The translations under genes and the position numbers were made by a program. A stretch of 64,000 nucleotides of DNA from Verrucomicrobiota bacterium. GTDB taxonomy: Bacteria > Verrucomicrobiota > Verrucomicrobiia > Opitutales > Opitutaceae. The notes beneath the pieces are model-generated. The model saw only the letters and a program-made list of their open reading frames with translations, was not told the DNA's origin and made no database searches. Position 1 is the stretch's first letter; the number at the start of each line of letters is the position of its first letter. Below, in pieces: positions 1 to 8,769 of the stretch. The stretch covers positions 1 through 64,000 of the forward strand of contig VHCI01000002.1 in the NCBI GenBank assembly GCA_016871775.1, in the 5' to 3' direction.

Positions 1-687
1 GTAGGTGGGGGAGCGGGCCACCACGAGGGGCTGGCCGGGGCGCCACGTGCGCAGCGCGAAGGCGCCGTTGCCCACGAAGTGTTCCGAGCGCGTCCAGCGG
101 TTGCCCGGTTGGTCGGGCTTTCCCACGCGGGTGATGACGTGTAATGGCACCGGCAGCCATTCGGGCATCGTGAGGAGCTGCAGGAGAAAGGTGGCGGGTT
201 GCTTCAGGGTGAAGCGCAGGAGGTGATCCTCCGGCGCGGCAAAACCGGTGCGGTTGAAGTCGGTCAGGCGTCCGCGATGGAATTCCTCGGCGCCGACCAC
301 CGGGTAGAGGCGTTCCGCGTTCCGGGCGCCCAGCCCCGCGGTGAGGATCCGCTGGTACGAGGCCACGAAGTCGCGGGCGGTCAGAGGCCGTCCGTCCGAC
401 CACCGGGCTTCCCGGCGCAGCCGGAAGGTCAGTTGCAGGCCATCGGCCGATACTTCCCAGGAATGGGCGACGCCGGGGGCGAGGTTCCCGTCTGGACCGA
501 TGATCACGAGTCCCTCGCACAAGGCGCGAAGGATCCGGGCCTCGGGGATGCCGGTGATGATCTGCGGGTCGAGGTCCTGCGGATCCACGCCGACCCCGAC
601 GTGGAGGATCTTCGAGGGGGGGGCGCCGGCTTCGGCGGGGGCCAAGAGGACGAGGCCAATCGGGAGCCAACGGAGGAACACGCGCAT
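1..687 (-). CDS. Peptide/oligopeptide ABC transporter substrate-binding protein (SBP family 5), C-terminus cut by window edge
   Basis: Reverse strand reads [113 protein letters not shown]..., typical OppA/DppA N-terminal region; not in ORF track because it lacks a stop inside the window. Confidence 0.85.
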   Translation of the reverse strand, partial: MRVFLRWLPIGLVLLAPAEAGAPPSKILHVGVGVDPQDLDPQIITGIPEARILRALCEGLVIIGPDGNLAPGVAHSWEVSADGLQLTFRLRREARWSDGRPLTARDFVASYQRILTAGLGARNAERLYPVVGAEEFHRGRLTDFNRTGFAAPEDHLLRFTLKQPATFLLQLLTMPEWLPVPLHVITRVGKPDQPGNRWTRSEHFVGNGAFALRTWRPGQPLVVARSPTY

Positions 688-730
688 CAGGTTGGGTGGG
701 GGCAGCGTGCGCCCATCGGGGTTGCGGGCA

Positions 731-764
731 AGAAAAAGGCCGGTTCCGCGAGGCGGAACCGGCC
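731..764 (-). terminator. Rho-independent terminator of the rplU-rpmA unit
   Basis: Perfect 12-bp stem ggccggttccgc/gcggaaccggcc with 3-nt loop, followed on the minus strand by a T-run (plus-strand agaaaaa). Confidence 0.8.
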
Positions 765-786
765 GTAGAGGGGTAGCGGGGATCGC

Positions 787-1032
787 TCAGGCGGTCACGA
801 CCGACACCGAGCGGTGGGCCTTGTCGTACTGCACGGTGCCGGCAGCGAGGGCGAAGAGCGTGAAATCGCGGCCGAGGCCGACGTTCTTGCCCGGATGGAG
901 CTTCGTGCCGCGCTGGCGGACGAGGATGTTGCCGGCGAGGACGGACTGGCCACCGAACCGCTTCACGCCAAGGCGCTTCGAGTGACTCTCGCGGCCGTTG
1001 GTAGATGTTCCCTGACCTTTCTTATGCGCCAT
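787..1032 (-). CDS. rpmA: 50S ribosomal protein L27
   Basis: [62 protein letters not shown]; adjacent to rplU. Confidence 0.98.
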   Translation of the reverse strand: MAHKKGQGTSTNGRESHSKRLGVKRFGGQSVLAGNILVRQRGTKLHPGKNVGLGRDFTLFALAAGTVQYDKAHRSVSVVTA

Positions 1033-1046
1033 GACTTTGTTTCTCC

Positions 1047-1361
1047 TTAGGCTTTGATCGAGTTGATCTTGATGACGGAAAGCTCCTGGCGGTGACCCCG
1101 TTTGCGCTCCATTCCCTTGCGCTTCTTCTTTTTAAACACGATCACCTTCTCGCCGCGCTTGTTCTCCAGGATCGTAGCCGAGACGACCGCGCCCGGCAAA
1201 GTGGGCGTCCCGACCCTGAAGGCCTCGCCCTCACCGGCCGCGAGCACATCCTTGATCTCCACGGTGGCGCCCTTCTCGGTGCCAGGATAGCGGTTGACGG
1301 TTAGGATGTCACCCTCGGAGACAATGAACTGCTGGCCTTGGGTCTTGATCGTCGCTTTCAT
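1047..1361 (-). CDS. rplU: 50S ribosomal protein L21
   Basis: [40 protein letters not shown]...[17 protein letters not shown]. Confidence 0.97.
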   Translation of the reverse strand: MKATIKTQGQQFIVSEGDILTVNRYPGTEKGATVEIKDVLAAGEGEAFRVGTPTLPGAVVSATILENKRGEKVIVFKKKKRKGMERKRGHRQELSVIKINSIKA

Positions 1362-1407
1362 GGAGAAAAAGGGGAGTAAAGCGCTCCGGGAAAAGTTAAG
1401 GCAAGGC

Positions 1408-2340
1408 TTATTTCCAGCCGGATGCGGCCTGGAGCAGCCCGCTGCACGCCGCGAGCACTTCCGGCACGCTTAATGACTCGAGTCCGCCGGCCGCTTGCAG
1501 CGCGCGCACGTTCTCGGCCGGGGGCTTCCAGATTGCCGGATCCGTCGGCCCGAACAGGAGGAGGCTGGGTGCTCCAGCGCAAGCGGCCAGATGGCTCACG
1601 CCCGAGTCGTGGCCGAGGAAGGCGCGGGCGCCCGCCAGCCGCCGGAGCAGGTCCTCCAGCGGCGGCTGCCAGAGCAGGTCAAGTTCCCGGCCATCCACTG
1701 TCACGCGGTCCGCCCCGGCGGCACGGGCCGCGGCCAATGCAGCCGGCAGCGGCCGGGCAAGCTCGGCTTCACCGAGCAGAATCGTCAACGGTCCGGTAAG
1801 CTGGATGGCTAACTCCAGCCAGCGTTCGCCGGGCCAGTTCTTGCGCGCGGAGCCGCTGCCGAGATGAATCACGACCGGGCGCGGGCCCGGATCCGGCGCG
1901 GCGAGGGGCGCCAGCGGATGGACCAACGCCCCGGGCGGCAGGCCAAGCTCCTGCAGCGGAGCGCAGAAGTGGGCGGCGGCGGGACCGGCGGTCGGGTGGG
2001 GCGCGCCCGCAAGATACCTTTGTCCCGGCCGCAGCGGGAAACCGGCGGCGAGTTCACCGGCCGGGTCCGGCTGGAAGTTCAGGACGAGGTCGAAGCTGCT
2101 GAGCCAGGCTTGGAGGTCCGGAGGCAGGGGTTCCCGTCCGTGCAAGGGCAGCCAGCGGGCGGACGAGGCGCGATGTACCCGGTCAAGCAGGCCGCGGGCC
2201 TGAGCGAGCGCGGCCGCGACGGGGTTACCGATCAGCTCGATCTCCGCTTCCGGCCAGCGCTGCCGCAGCAGCGCGATCGCGGGCAGGGTGACGAGGAAGT
2301 CGCCGAGGGCGCCGCTCCTAAGGATAAGCAGGCGGCGCAT
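1408..2340 (-). CDS. Glycosyltransferase family 9 (heptosyltransferase-like)
   Basis: [40 protein letters not shown] start and [48 protein letters not shown] motifs of GT9. Confidence 0.9.
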   Translation of the reverse strand: MRRLLILRSGALGDFLVTLPAIALLRQRWPEAEIELIGNPVAAALAQARGLLDRVHRASSARWLPLHGREPLPPDLQAWLSSFDLVLNFQPDPAGELAAGFPLRPGQRYLAGAPHPTAGPAAAHFCAPLQELGLPPGALVHPLAPLAAPDPGPRPVVIHLGSGSARKNWPGERWLELAIQLTGPLTILLGEAELARPLPAALAAARAAGADRVTVDGRELDLLWQPPLEDLLRRLAGARAFLGHDSGVSHLAACAGAPSLLLFGPTDPAIWKPPAENVRALQAAGGLESLSVPEVLAACSGLLQAASGWK

Positions 2341-3094
2341 CGCTAGGGGGCGGGCGGTGCCCGGTCAGCGTGGCGACGCCGCGGCCCACCTTGAATTCGA
2401 CGCTGAAACGAACCGGCAGCCGCCGGCGATTCTCAGCGATCCAGACGCGGACCGTGCCGCCGCGCCGGAACATCCCCTTGGGGGCGGTCTTCTCCATCCG
2501 GGGCTCCAGCACGCGGGTGGAGAAGGTGCCGAGCGAGGATGAGACGGTCTCGCGCCCGACGCAGTGGATCGTCAGCTCGTAGAATTCGTCGTTGAACAGC
2601 ACCAGGGCGTCCCGCTGTCCGCCGGGTTCGAGGTTCCAGTCGCGGGTGCGCAGCAAGCCGAGGATCATATCAGCGGGATCGCCCGGAGGGATGGGCAGCG
2701 CGAGGGTTGCGTCGGTCGCGTCTTCGGGGGTCCAGAGGGCGTGGCCAGCCGCGTAGTCGAACGCGACGTGGTGGGCGCGCTGCTCGCCCCGCTGCCGGGT
2801 TTCCTCGCGCAGCCAGCGCAGCCGGCCATCGGCCAGCGTGAAGTCTGCGGTCGCGCGGGCCTCGAAGGGCAGCAGCATCCGGGCGAGGCCGAGGGTGCGG
2901 GTGTGGGTGAGTACTCGGAGACGCGGGCCGGCGGGATCCTCCCGTCGCTCGGCGCTGAGGCGGATTTCCCCGGCGCCCGGTAGCAGGGCCCAGGCGACAC
3001 GGTATTGGAGCTCTTCTCCGGGCAGCACGGGCAGGGCGGAGACGCCGGGCAGGGCGGCGGCCGAGAGGAGGGCGGCGGCGATCAGGCCTCGCAT
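2318..3094 (-). CDS. DUF3108 domain-containing secreted protein
   Basis: Signal peptide followed by LPGEELQYRVAWALLPGAGEIRLSAERR... and RGGTVRVWIAENRRRLPVRFSVEFKVG, DUF3108-like pattern. Confidence 0.75.
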   Translation of the reverse strand: MRGLIAAALLSAAALPGVSALPVLPGEELQYRVAWALLPGAGEIRLSAERREDPAGPRLRVLTHTRTLGLARMLLPFEARATADFTLADGRLRWLREETRQRGEQRAHHVAFDYAAGHALWTPEDATDATLALPIPPGDPADMILGLLRTRDWNLEPGGQRDALVLFNDEFYELTIHCVGRETVSSSLGTFSTRVLEPRMEKTAPKGMFRRGGTVRVWIAENRRRLPVRFSVEFKVGRGVATLTGHRPPPSDAPPAYP

Positions 3095-3122
3095 ACTCCA
3101 GCGGACGGGGCGGGCGCGGCGT

Positions 3123-5900
3123 TCATTGGCGGAGGCTGCGCGACAGGTCTGGCCGGTTCAACTGCGCTTGTCTCTCGGGATCGAACCGGACCTCGGCTAG
3201 GCGCCGGCAATGGGTAAGGGTGTCGATCTCGGCGGGGGTCTTGTCGGGCCGCAGCCGGACGATCCGAGGGAAGCGCAACGCGAGCCCGGAGTTGTGGCGG
3301 GGGCTGGCCTGGATCGAGTCGAAGGCGATCTCCAGCACCACCTGCGGCAGCACTTCCCGCCGACGGCCCCGCACGGCAGTCGTGGTGGCGAGAAAATGAT
3401 CCGTCAGGCGCGCGATCTCGGCGTCGGTCAGGCCGGTGTAGGCCTTGCCGAGGACCAGCAGTTGGCCGGTGGCCTCCTCCCGGATGGCGAACGTGTAGTC
3501 GCTGAGCACGTCACGCCGCTTGCCGTGGCCCTGTTCCACCGCGACCACGACCACGTCGAGGGTGGCTCCGGCCCGCTTCAGCTTGAGCCAAGCCGTGCCG
3601 CGGCGGCCGGGCGAGTAGGGGCTGGCCGGGTCCTTGGCCATCAGGCCCTCGTTACCCCGGCGGCGAGCGGCGAGGAACGCGGCCTCGATCTCGGCCGCAG
3701 TGCCGGCCGCGCGTACCGGGGCGAGCAGAAGCGTGGGGGCGCGGCTGGCGGCAAGGAGTGCTTCGAGGCGCCGGCGGCGCTCCCGCAGCGGCTGCGCGAT
3801 GAGGGGCTGGCCGGCGTGCCAGAGCAGGTCATAGAAGGAGAGGGAAACCGGGATCTCTGCGCCGAGAAACAGGTCATCGCCCCGGCGGCCGAGGCGCCGT
3901 TGCAGGTCGGCGAAGGGCAGCGCGCGGCCGTCCCGCCAAGCCAGCAGCTCTGCATCGCCAATGAAATCCTCCGGCAGGGTCGCCGCGGCCTGGGCAAGCT
4001 CGGGAAACTGAGCCGTCAGGAATTTGAGGTCGCGTGAGTATAGTTCCACGCGCTCACCCCGGCGGTGCACCTGACAGCGGATGCCGTCGTACTTCTCCTC
4101 GAGCCAGACCGGCGGTCCGAGGCGCGTAAGGATCTCGGCCGGATCAGCGGCGGGCGTCGCCAGCATGAAGCGCAGCGGCTGGAACGGGCGCAGGCCGATG
4201 GCCCCGAGGGTCCCGGCCGCCGCGTGGGCCGCGACCTCACCTAGGTCGCCTGCGAGCAGGTGGGCGTCGCGGACCGCCGCCGAGGGGTGCGCCCAAGCCT
4301 GGGCGACGGCGTCCTCGACCAGTCCCTCTTTCAGGCCGATGCGCAGGTCGCCCAGCAGCAGCTTGATCAGGTATTTGGCTTCGGTGGGCCCGAGTTGGAT
4401 GAGCAGCTTTTGCACCTGCTCAAGCTTCGCCGCCGGCCCCCGCGCGGCGGCGATCGCGCGGAATCCCGCCGCCAGAGCCGGCAGGGTCAACCCCTGGTCG
4501 ATCACGCCTGGTTCGCGGGTGCGCAGCGCCGCCTCCGCCGCGTCGCCGGCGTCCGGGAAACGCTGGAAACTGGTGCGGTACTGAGCCTCTGTCAGCCCCG
4601 TCCGCTCGAGCAGCGCGCGGCGCAGCAGCGCCCAGCCGACCCCGGTCTGATCCTCGCTTGCGGCCGGTCCGGTCTGGGCGCACGCGCAACGCGCGGCGAT
4701 CGCGGCCGCGGATGGCGGCAGCGGGGCGAGGTACTCTGCCAGCAGCGCCACCTTGGCGTGGCGGCGAGGTTGGGCGGCAATCTGGTCCGCGACCGCGGCG
4801 AAGCGGGCGAAGGCCAGCGGGTCTGCCGCGGCAACATCCGTCACCGGCTCCGGGCCGGGAGTCACCGTCGCGGCCGGAATGGTGGCCGTGCTCCCGCACA
4901 GGGTGGACGCCGCGGAGCCCAGCCCGAGGTCGAGTTGGTTCTCTTCGCTCAGGGCCCACGCCTCGATCCCGCGCTCGCGGAGGGTCGCCGCAAAGTCGCG
5001 GGCGAAGCCGTGCAGGGTGTACACGCGTCGCGGGTTTACCTGTTCCACGAAGCGCAGGAGATCGTCGAAGTCCGCGTGGTCCGAGAGCGGGAAGGCGGCG
5101 TCGCATTGGTGGCGGTGGATCGCACCGGGATCCAGCGCCCAGCCGGTGACCACCGCCGTGCGGCAGGGACCGAGGCGCCGGAGGAAGGGCGAGGTCCGGG
5201 ACTGGGGAGGGCAGAGGACGACGTGGCCGCGGACTTTGCCGGCGGCGTATTCCTGGTGGGGCGGCACGGCCAGCCCGAGTGCAGCGTAAACCTCCGTCAT
5301 TCGACGCGTCTGCGGGTGCAGCATCACCGGCAATCCGTGCTCGGCCAGGGCCCAGAGCAACTCTTGGCTCTTGCCGAGGCTATAGGCGTAGAGCACTGGC
5401 GTCTCGCCGTCGTCGAGGGCGGCGAGGCAGAAGCCGGCGAGTGCCGCGATGACCTCGCTGGTGGGCGGGAACCGGTACTGCGGCCGCCCGAAGGTCGTCT
5501 CCATGACGAGCACTTCCGCGCGGGGCGTGGCGCAGGGTTCGGCGGCGCGGCCAGGGCGGAGCTTGAAATCGCCCGTGTAGAGGAGCCGGCCCCATTCCTG
5601 GTGCTGGAGCAGGCATTGGGCGGAGCCGTGGATGTGCCCGGCGGGATGGAGGCTGACCGCCACGTCGGGCGTGAGCGGCTCGGTCTGACCGAAGGGCAGG
5701 ACATGCTCGCGGCGATCGCCGGGCATCCGGGTACGCATCAGTCGGGCGGTGCCCGGCGAGCATAGGATCTCCCGGTGCAGCGCGAGATGGTCGAAATGAG
5801 CGTGGGAGACAAACGAGCGCTCGCGGGCATGGCGGGCGTCCAGCCACCAGCCCACTTGGGGCAACCAGACCCCCTCCGCGTATTCCACCTGCCAGGCCAT
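3123..5900 (-). CDS. Fusion protein: N-terminal metallo-beta-lactamase fold ligase-associated exonuclease plus C-terminal ATP-dependent DNA ligase
   Basis: N-part: SHAHFDHLALHREILCSPGTARLM, LYTGDFKLRPG, HADFDDLLRFVEQVNPRRVYTLHGFA (MBL/beta-CASP-like); C-part: ligase motif I EEKYDGIRCQVHRRG, GNEGLMAKDPASPYSPGRRGTAWLKLKR; one uninterrupted ORF. Confidence 0.92.
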   Translation of the reverse strand: MAWQVEYAEGVWLPQVGWWLDARHARERSFVSHAHFDHLALHREILCSPGTARLMRTRMPGDRREHVLPFGQTEPLTPDVAVSLHPAGHIHGSAQCLLQHQEWGRLLYTGDFKLRPGRAAEPCATPRAEVLVMETTFGRPQYRFPPTSEVIAALAGFCLAALDDGETPVLYAYSLGKSQELLWALAEHGLPVMLHPQTRRMTEVYAALGLAVPPHQEYAAGKVRGHVVLCPPQSRTSPFLRRLGPCRTAVVTGWALDPGAIHRHQCDAAFPLSDHADFDDLLRFVEQVNPRRVYTLHGFARDFAATLRERGIEAWALSEENQLDLGLGSAASTLCGSTATIPAATVTPGPEPVTDVAAADPLAFARFAAVADQIAAQPRRHAKVALLAEYLAPLPPSAAAIAARCACAQTGPAASEDQTGVGWALLRRALLERTGLTEAQYRTSFQRFPDAGDAAEAALRTREPGVIDQGLTLPALAAGFRAIAAARGPAAKLEQVQKLLIQLGPTEAKYLIKLLLGDLRIGLKEGLVEDAVAQAWAHPSAAVRDAHLLAGDLGEVAAHAAAGTLGAIGLRPFQPLRFMLATPAADPAEILTRLGPPVWLEEKYDGIRCQVHRRGERVELYSRDLKFLTAQFPELAQAAATLPEDFIGDAELLAWRDGRALPFADLQRRLGRRGDDLFLGAEIPVSLSFYDLLWHAGQPLIAQPLRERRRRLEALLAASRAPTLLLAPVRAAGTAAEIEAAFLAARRRGNEGLMAKDPASPYSPGRRGTAWLKLKRAGATLDVVVVAVEQGHGKRRDVLSDYTFAIREEATGQLLVLGKAYTGLTDAEIARLTDHFLATTTAVRGRRREVLPQVVLEIAFDSIQASPRHNSGLALRFPRIVRLRPDKTPAEIDTLTHCRRLAEVRFDPERQAQLNRPDLSRSLRQ

Positions 5901-5942
5901 TAGGCAGTTTGTGCCTTGGCGGACGAAGCACAAGCGGCCCGC

Positions 5943-6233
5943 TCAACTCCCGCCCCAAAGGCGGACGCCCAGAAGGCCGAGCAGCAAGAGCGCCAGCAGG
6001 GCGACGCCGCAGAGCCACCAGTACCAAGCGAGCCCGTTGACCCGCGGGGTGGGCCGCGGCGGATCCGCGCGTTCTTCCTCCCAGGAGTGGTCGGGCAGGT
6101 CGAGGCCGTCGTGGACCGAGGTCTCCCGCCAGCCGGTACGCTCGTCGGCCCCGCACTCGGGGCAGGCACGCGCCGAGGGAGAAAGTCCGGTCCCGCATTG
6201 GGCGCAGGACGCGGGCGCGCGCGGCTCAGGCAT
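5943..6233 (-). CDS. Small zinc-ribbon membrane protein
   Basis: CAQCGTGLSPSARACPECG ribbon plus a single C-terminal TM segment WYWWLCGVALLALLLLGLLGV. Confidence 0.7.
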   Translation of the reverse strand: MPEPRAPASCAQCGTGLSPSARACPECGADERTGWRETSVHDGLDLPDHSWEEERADPPRPTPRVNGLAWYWWLCGVALLALLLLGLLGVRLWGGS

Positions 6234-7368
6234 GGCGGGAGCCGAAGTACTTGCGCCGCACCAGCCGCCACGCGGTGACGACAAAGGCGGTCAACGGGAT
6301 CGCGAGGAGCATCCCGAGCAGCCCGCCCAAGGCCGTGCCCCAGAAGAAGACGGCGAAGATGATCGTGACCGGGTGCAGCCCGGTCTGGCGGCCCATGATG
6401 CGCGGCGTGAGCACCCAGCCTTCGATGGATTGGACGACCACCTTGATCAGCAGCACCAGACCGACCATCAGCCAGCCGCCGTCGGGGGCCTGGAAAAAGG
6501 CCAGCGGGAGGGTGACGGCCAGCCCTAGAATGGAGCCAAGGTAAGGGATGACATTGAGCGCCCCCAGCACGAGCCCAAGCGCGAGGCCAAACTTCAGGCC
6601 GATCAGGCTGAAGCCGAGCGCCAGCAGAACCCCCATCGCAAGCGCGATCAGCAGTTGCCCGCGGAAGAATGCCTCGACGATGGAAACGAACTCGCCGACC
6701 AGGAACACCACGTCCTCGCGCATCGCGGGGGAAAGGAACGGGAGATGTTCGCCGAGCCCGCGGGTGGAGAAGCCAGTGGCGAGCAGGAAAAAGAAGAGGT
6801 AGACCGGCACCACGGCGGCGCCGGTCAGGAAAGTCGCGGCGGTGGAGACCCCGCCGAAGGCGGTGCGGAGCGAGGGCCAGGCGTGGGCGAGCAGGACTTT
6901 TGCCTCCTCGATCGCCTTTCCCATTAGTTGGGTCCAGAGCGGCAGTCCGACCTCGCGATCCGCCAGCGCCCTACACTCCGGATGTCTCGCCTGGACGTAA
7001 ACGCTAAGCTTTTCCGCCAGCTTGGGGAGGTAGGTATCCAGATCCACGATCTGCCCCAAGACCGCCGGCGCGGCCAGCAGCAGCGCGCCAGTCACGACCC
7101 CGGTGAAGAGCGCGTAAAGCACGATCACGGCGCCCAGGCGGCCAAGGCGCAGCCGCGCTTCGAGCCAGCCCACCCACGGGCGCAGCATCAGCGCAAGCAC
7201 CCCGGCGGTGGCCAAGGGCCACAGGACGGATCCGAAATGCGCGAGGAGCCGGCCCAACGCGACCACCCCGAGCGCGAGCAGGGCCGCGATGCTCAGCACA
7301 GCGGAAAGAGTGAGGGCGGCGGCCGCGATCCGACGCTGGACGGGGGAGAGCAGGGGAGAGGGGTTCAC
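6226..7368 (-). CDS. AI-2E family transporter / predicted permease (probable GTG start)
   Basis: Multiple TM segments, conserved GALNVIPYLGSILG and VTPRIMGRQTGLHPVTIIFAVFFWGTALGGLLGMLLAIPLTA C-terminal signature. Confidence 0.9.
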   Translation of the reverse strand: MNPSPLLSPVQRRIAAAALTLSAVLSIAALLALGVVALGRLLAHFGSVLWPLATAGVLALMLRPWVGWLEARLRLGRLGAVIVLYALFTGVVTGALLLAAPAVLGQIVDLDTYLPKLAEKLSVYVQARHPECRALADREVGLPLWTQLMGKAIEEAKVLLAHAWPSLRTAFGGVSTAATFLTGAAVVPVYLFFFLLATGFSTRGLGEHLPFLSPAMREDVVFLVGEFVSIVEAFFRGQLLIALAMGVLLALGFSLIGLKFGLALGLVLGALNVIPYLGSILGLAVTLPLAFFQAPDGGWLMVGLVLLIKVVVQSIEGWVLTPRIMGRQTGLHPVTIIFAVFFWGTALGGLLGMLLAIPLTAFVVTAWRLVRRKYFGSRHA

Positions 7369-7499
7369 GCGCGGACTGGATTGAGACTGAGCAGTTCCAG
7401 AGCGGGGAGGCAAATCTCGCGTTGACGCGCCCGAGCCACCCCGTGATTTTTCTGGGCACTCCGGCCGGCTTCCGCGGTCCACGCCGGTCTACCTCCCGC

Positions 7500-8750
7500 A
7501 TGAAACGCCTCCGTTCCCTCGTTCTCGCCCTCGCGTTCACCCTCGGGGTGGCCTTCGCCCAGGACGAGGAGCGGCGCGCCCCCCCGATCGAGATCCCGGA
7601 CTTCAGCAATCTCGACGAATACATCTATGAGCCCAAGAGCGTCGTCACGATGGGTTTCCGTTACCTGACGGGCGCCAAGACCCTCTTCTCGGGCAAGGGG
7701 AGCATTCCCCGCCCCAACGACCCTGGAGCGGTCACGGGCGCGAACCTGTCCCGGGTTTACCACGATGGTGCGGTACAGCCGGATGCACGGACCGTTACCC
7801 GACTGGACTCCAGCGGTAACCCGCTGATCGATCCGCAGACCAACACGGCGGCCTTCGACCCGATCGCGCCCGATGGCCGGACGAACACCTGGAATTACAC
7901 CGATGCGAGCCAGCTCTCCCTGCCCGGTTTCGTACGCTTCAGCACGTATTCCGCGGAAATCGTTGATCCACGGGCCCGCGAGACCAAGGGTGGTGCCACC
8001 GCCGGGATGGACCTCGCCGTTTCCCGGGATATGGGAAAGTTTCTCGGGTCCCGGGCCGCTTGGAATCTCGTGGCCGGAGTCTCGATCAACGACCTCGCCT
8101 CATCGCGTAGCGACTTCGTCCGCGCCCGCATTAGCTCCTTGAGCGACTATTTCTCGCTCTATGGCGCCGTGCCGCCGGGCGCACCCTACTCCTCGCCCAG
8201 CACCTCATCCGAAAACGTTGTTGATGCGGTGGGCAATACTGTCTTGGGCGCTGATGGCCTCGCGCAGACCCTGAGCGTGGATACTTCCGTCTTGCTGGCC
8301 AACGAGCCGGCGGGACGTGTTATCAGCCAATCCGAGAATGACAGTAGCGTGCAGAATCGCTGGAAGCTGAAGGGCGCCTACTACACCTTCCGCACTGGGC
8401 CGTCCTTTTCAGTTTCCTTCAGCCCGCGTTTCCGGGCGAGCTTCAGCGCCGGTGCCGCGATGGTGTTCGCGGGCACGAGCTACACCGTCACGCAGACCCT
8501 GCAGCCGGAAATCGGCGCCGAGATCAGCAACACCAACTCCAGCGAGGCCTACAAGTTGCTCCCGGGATACTTTGCCGATGCTTCCCTGCACTTGGACCTG
8601 ACCGAGCGGGCGGGCTTCTACGCGGGCGCGGTTTTCCAGTCGGCGGGCGACTATACCCACCGGTTGGGGTCTGAGGCTGCGAACTACGCCAGCAAGGTTG
8701 ACTTGAGCAACCAGAACGGGGTGCGCGCGGGTCTTTCGATCCGCTTCTGA
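7500..8750 (+). CDS. Hypothetical secreted / outer-membrane beta-barrel-like protein
   Basis: Signal peptide MKRLRSLVLALAFTLGVAFAQ; alternating amphipathic strands and C-terminal ...NQNGVRAGLSIRF ending in F. Confidence 0.65.
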   Translation: MKRLRSLVLALAFTLGVAFAQDEERRAPPIEIPDFSNLDEYIYEPKSVVTMGFRYLTGAKTLFSGKGSIPRPNDPGAVTGANLSRVYHDGAVQPDARTVTRLDSSGNPLIDPQTNTAAFDPIAPDGRTNTWNYTDASQLSLPGFVRFSTYSAEIVDPRARETKGGATAGMDLAVSRDMGKFLGSRAAWNLVAGVSINDLASSRSDFVRARISSLSDYFSLYGAVPPGAPYSSPSTSSENVVDAVGNTVLGADGLAQTLSVDTSVLLANEPAGRVISQSENDSSVQNRWKLKGAYYTFRTGPSFSVSFSPRFRASFSAGAAMVFAGTSYTVTQTLQPEIGAEISNTNSSEAYKLLPGYFADASLHLDLTERAGFYAGAVFQSAGDYTHRLGSEAANYASKVDLSNQNGVRAGLSIRF

Positions 8751-8769
8751 AGCGGCGCGCCGCGCGCGC

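Noticed and set aside
4260-5765. 501-aa plus-strand ORF opposite the exonuclease-ligase gene
   Set aside because: Antisense shadow of a well-supported gene; Arg/Gly-rich composition typical of high-GC spurious ORFs, no recognisable domain.
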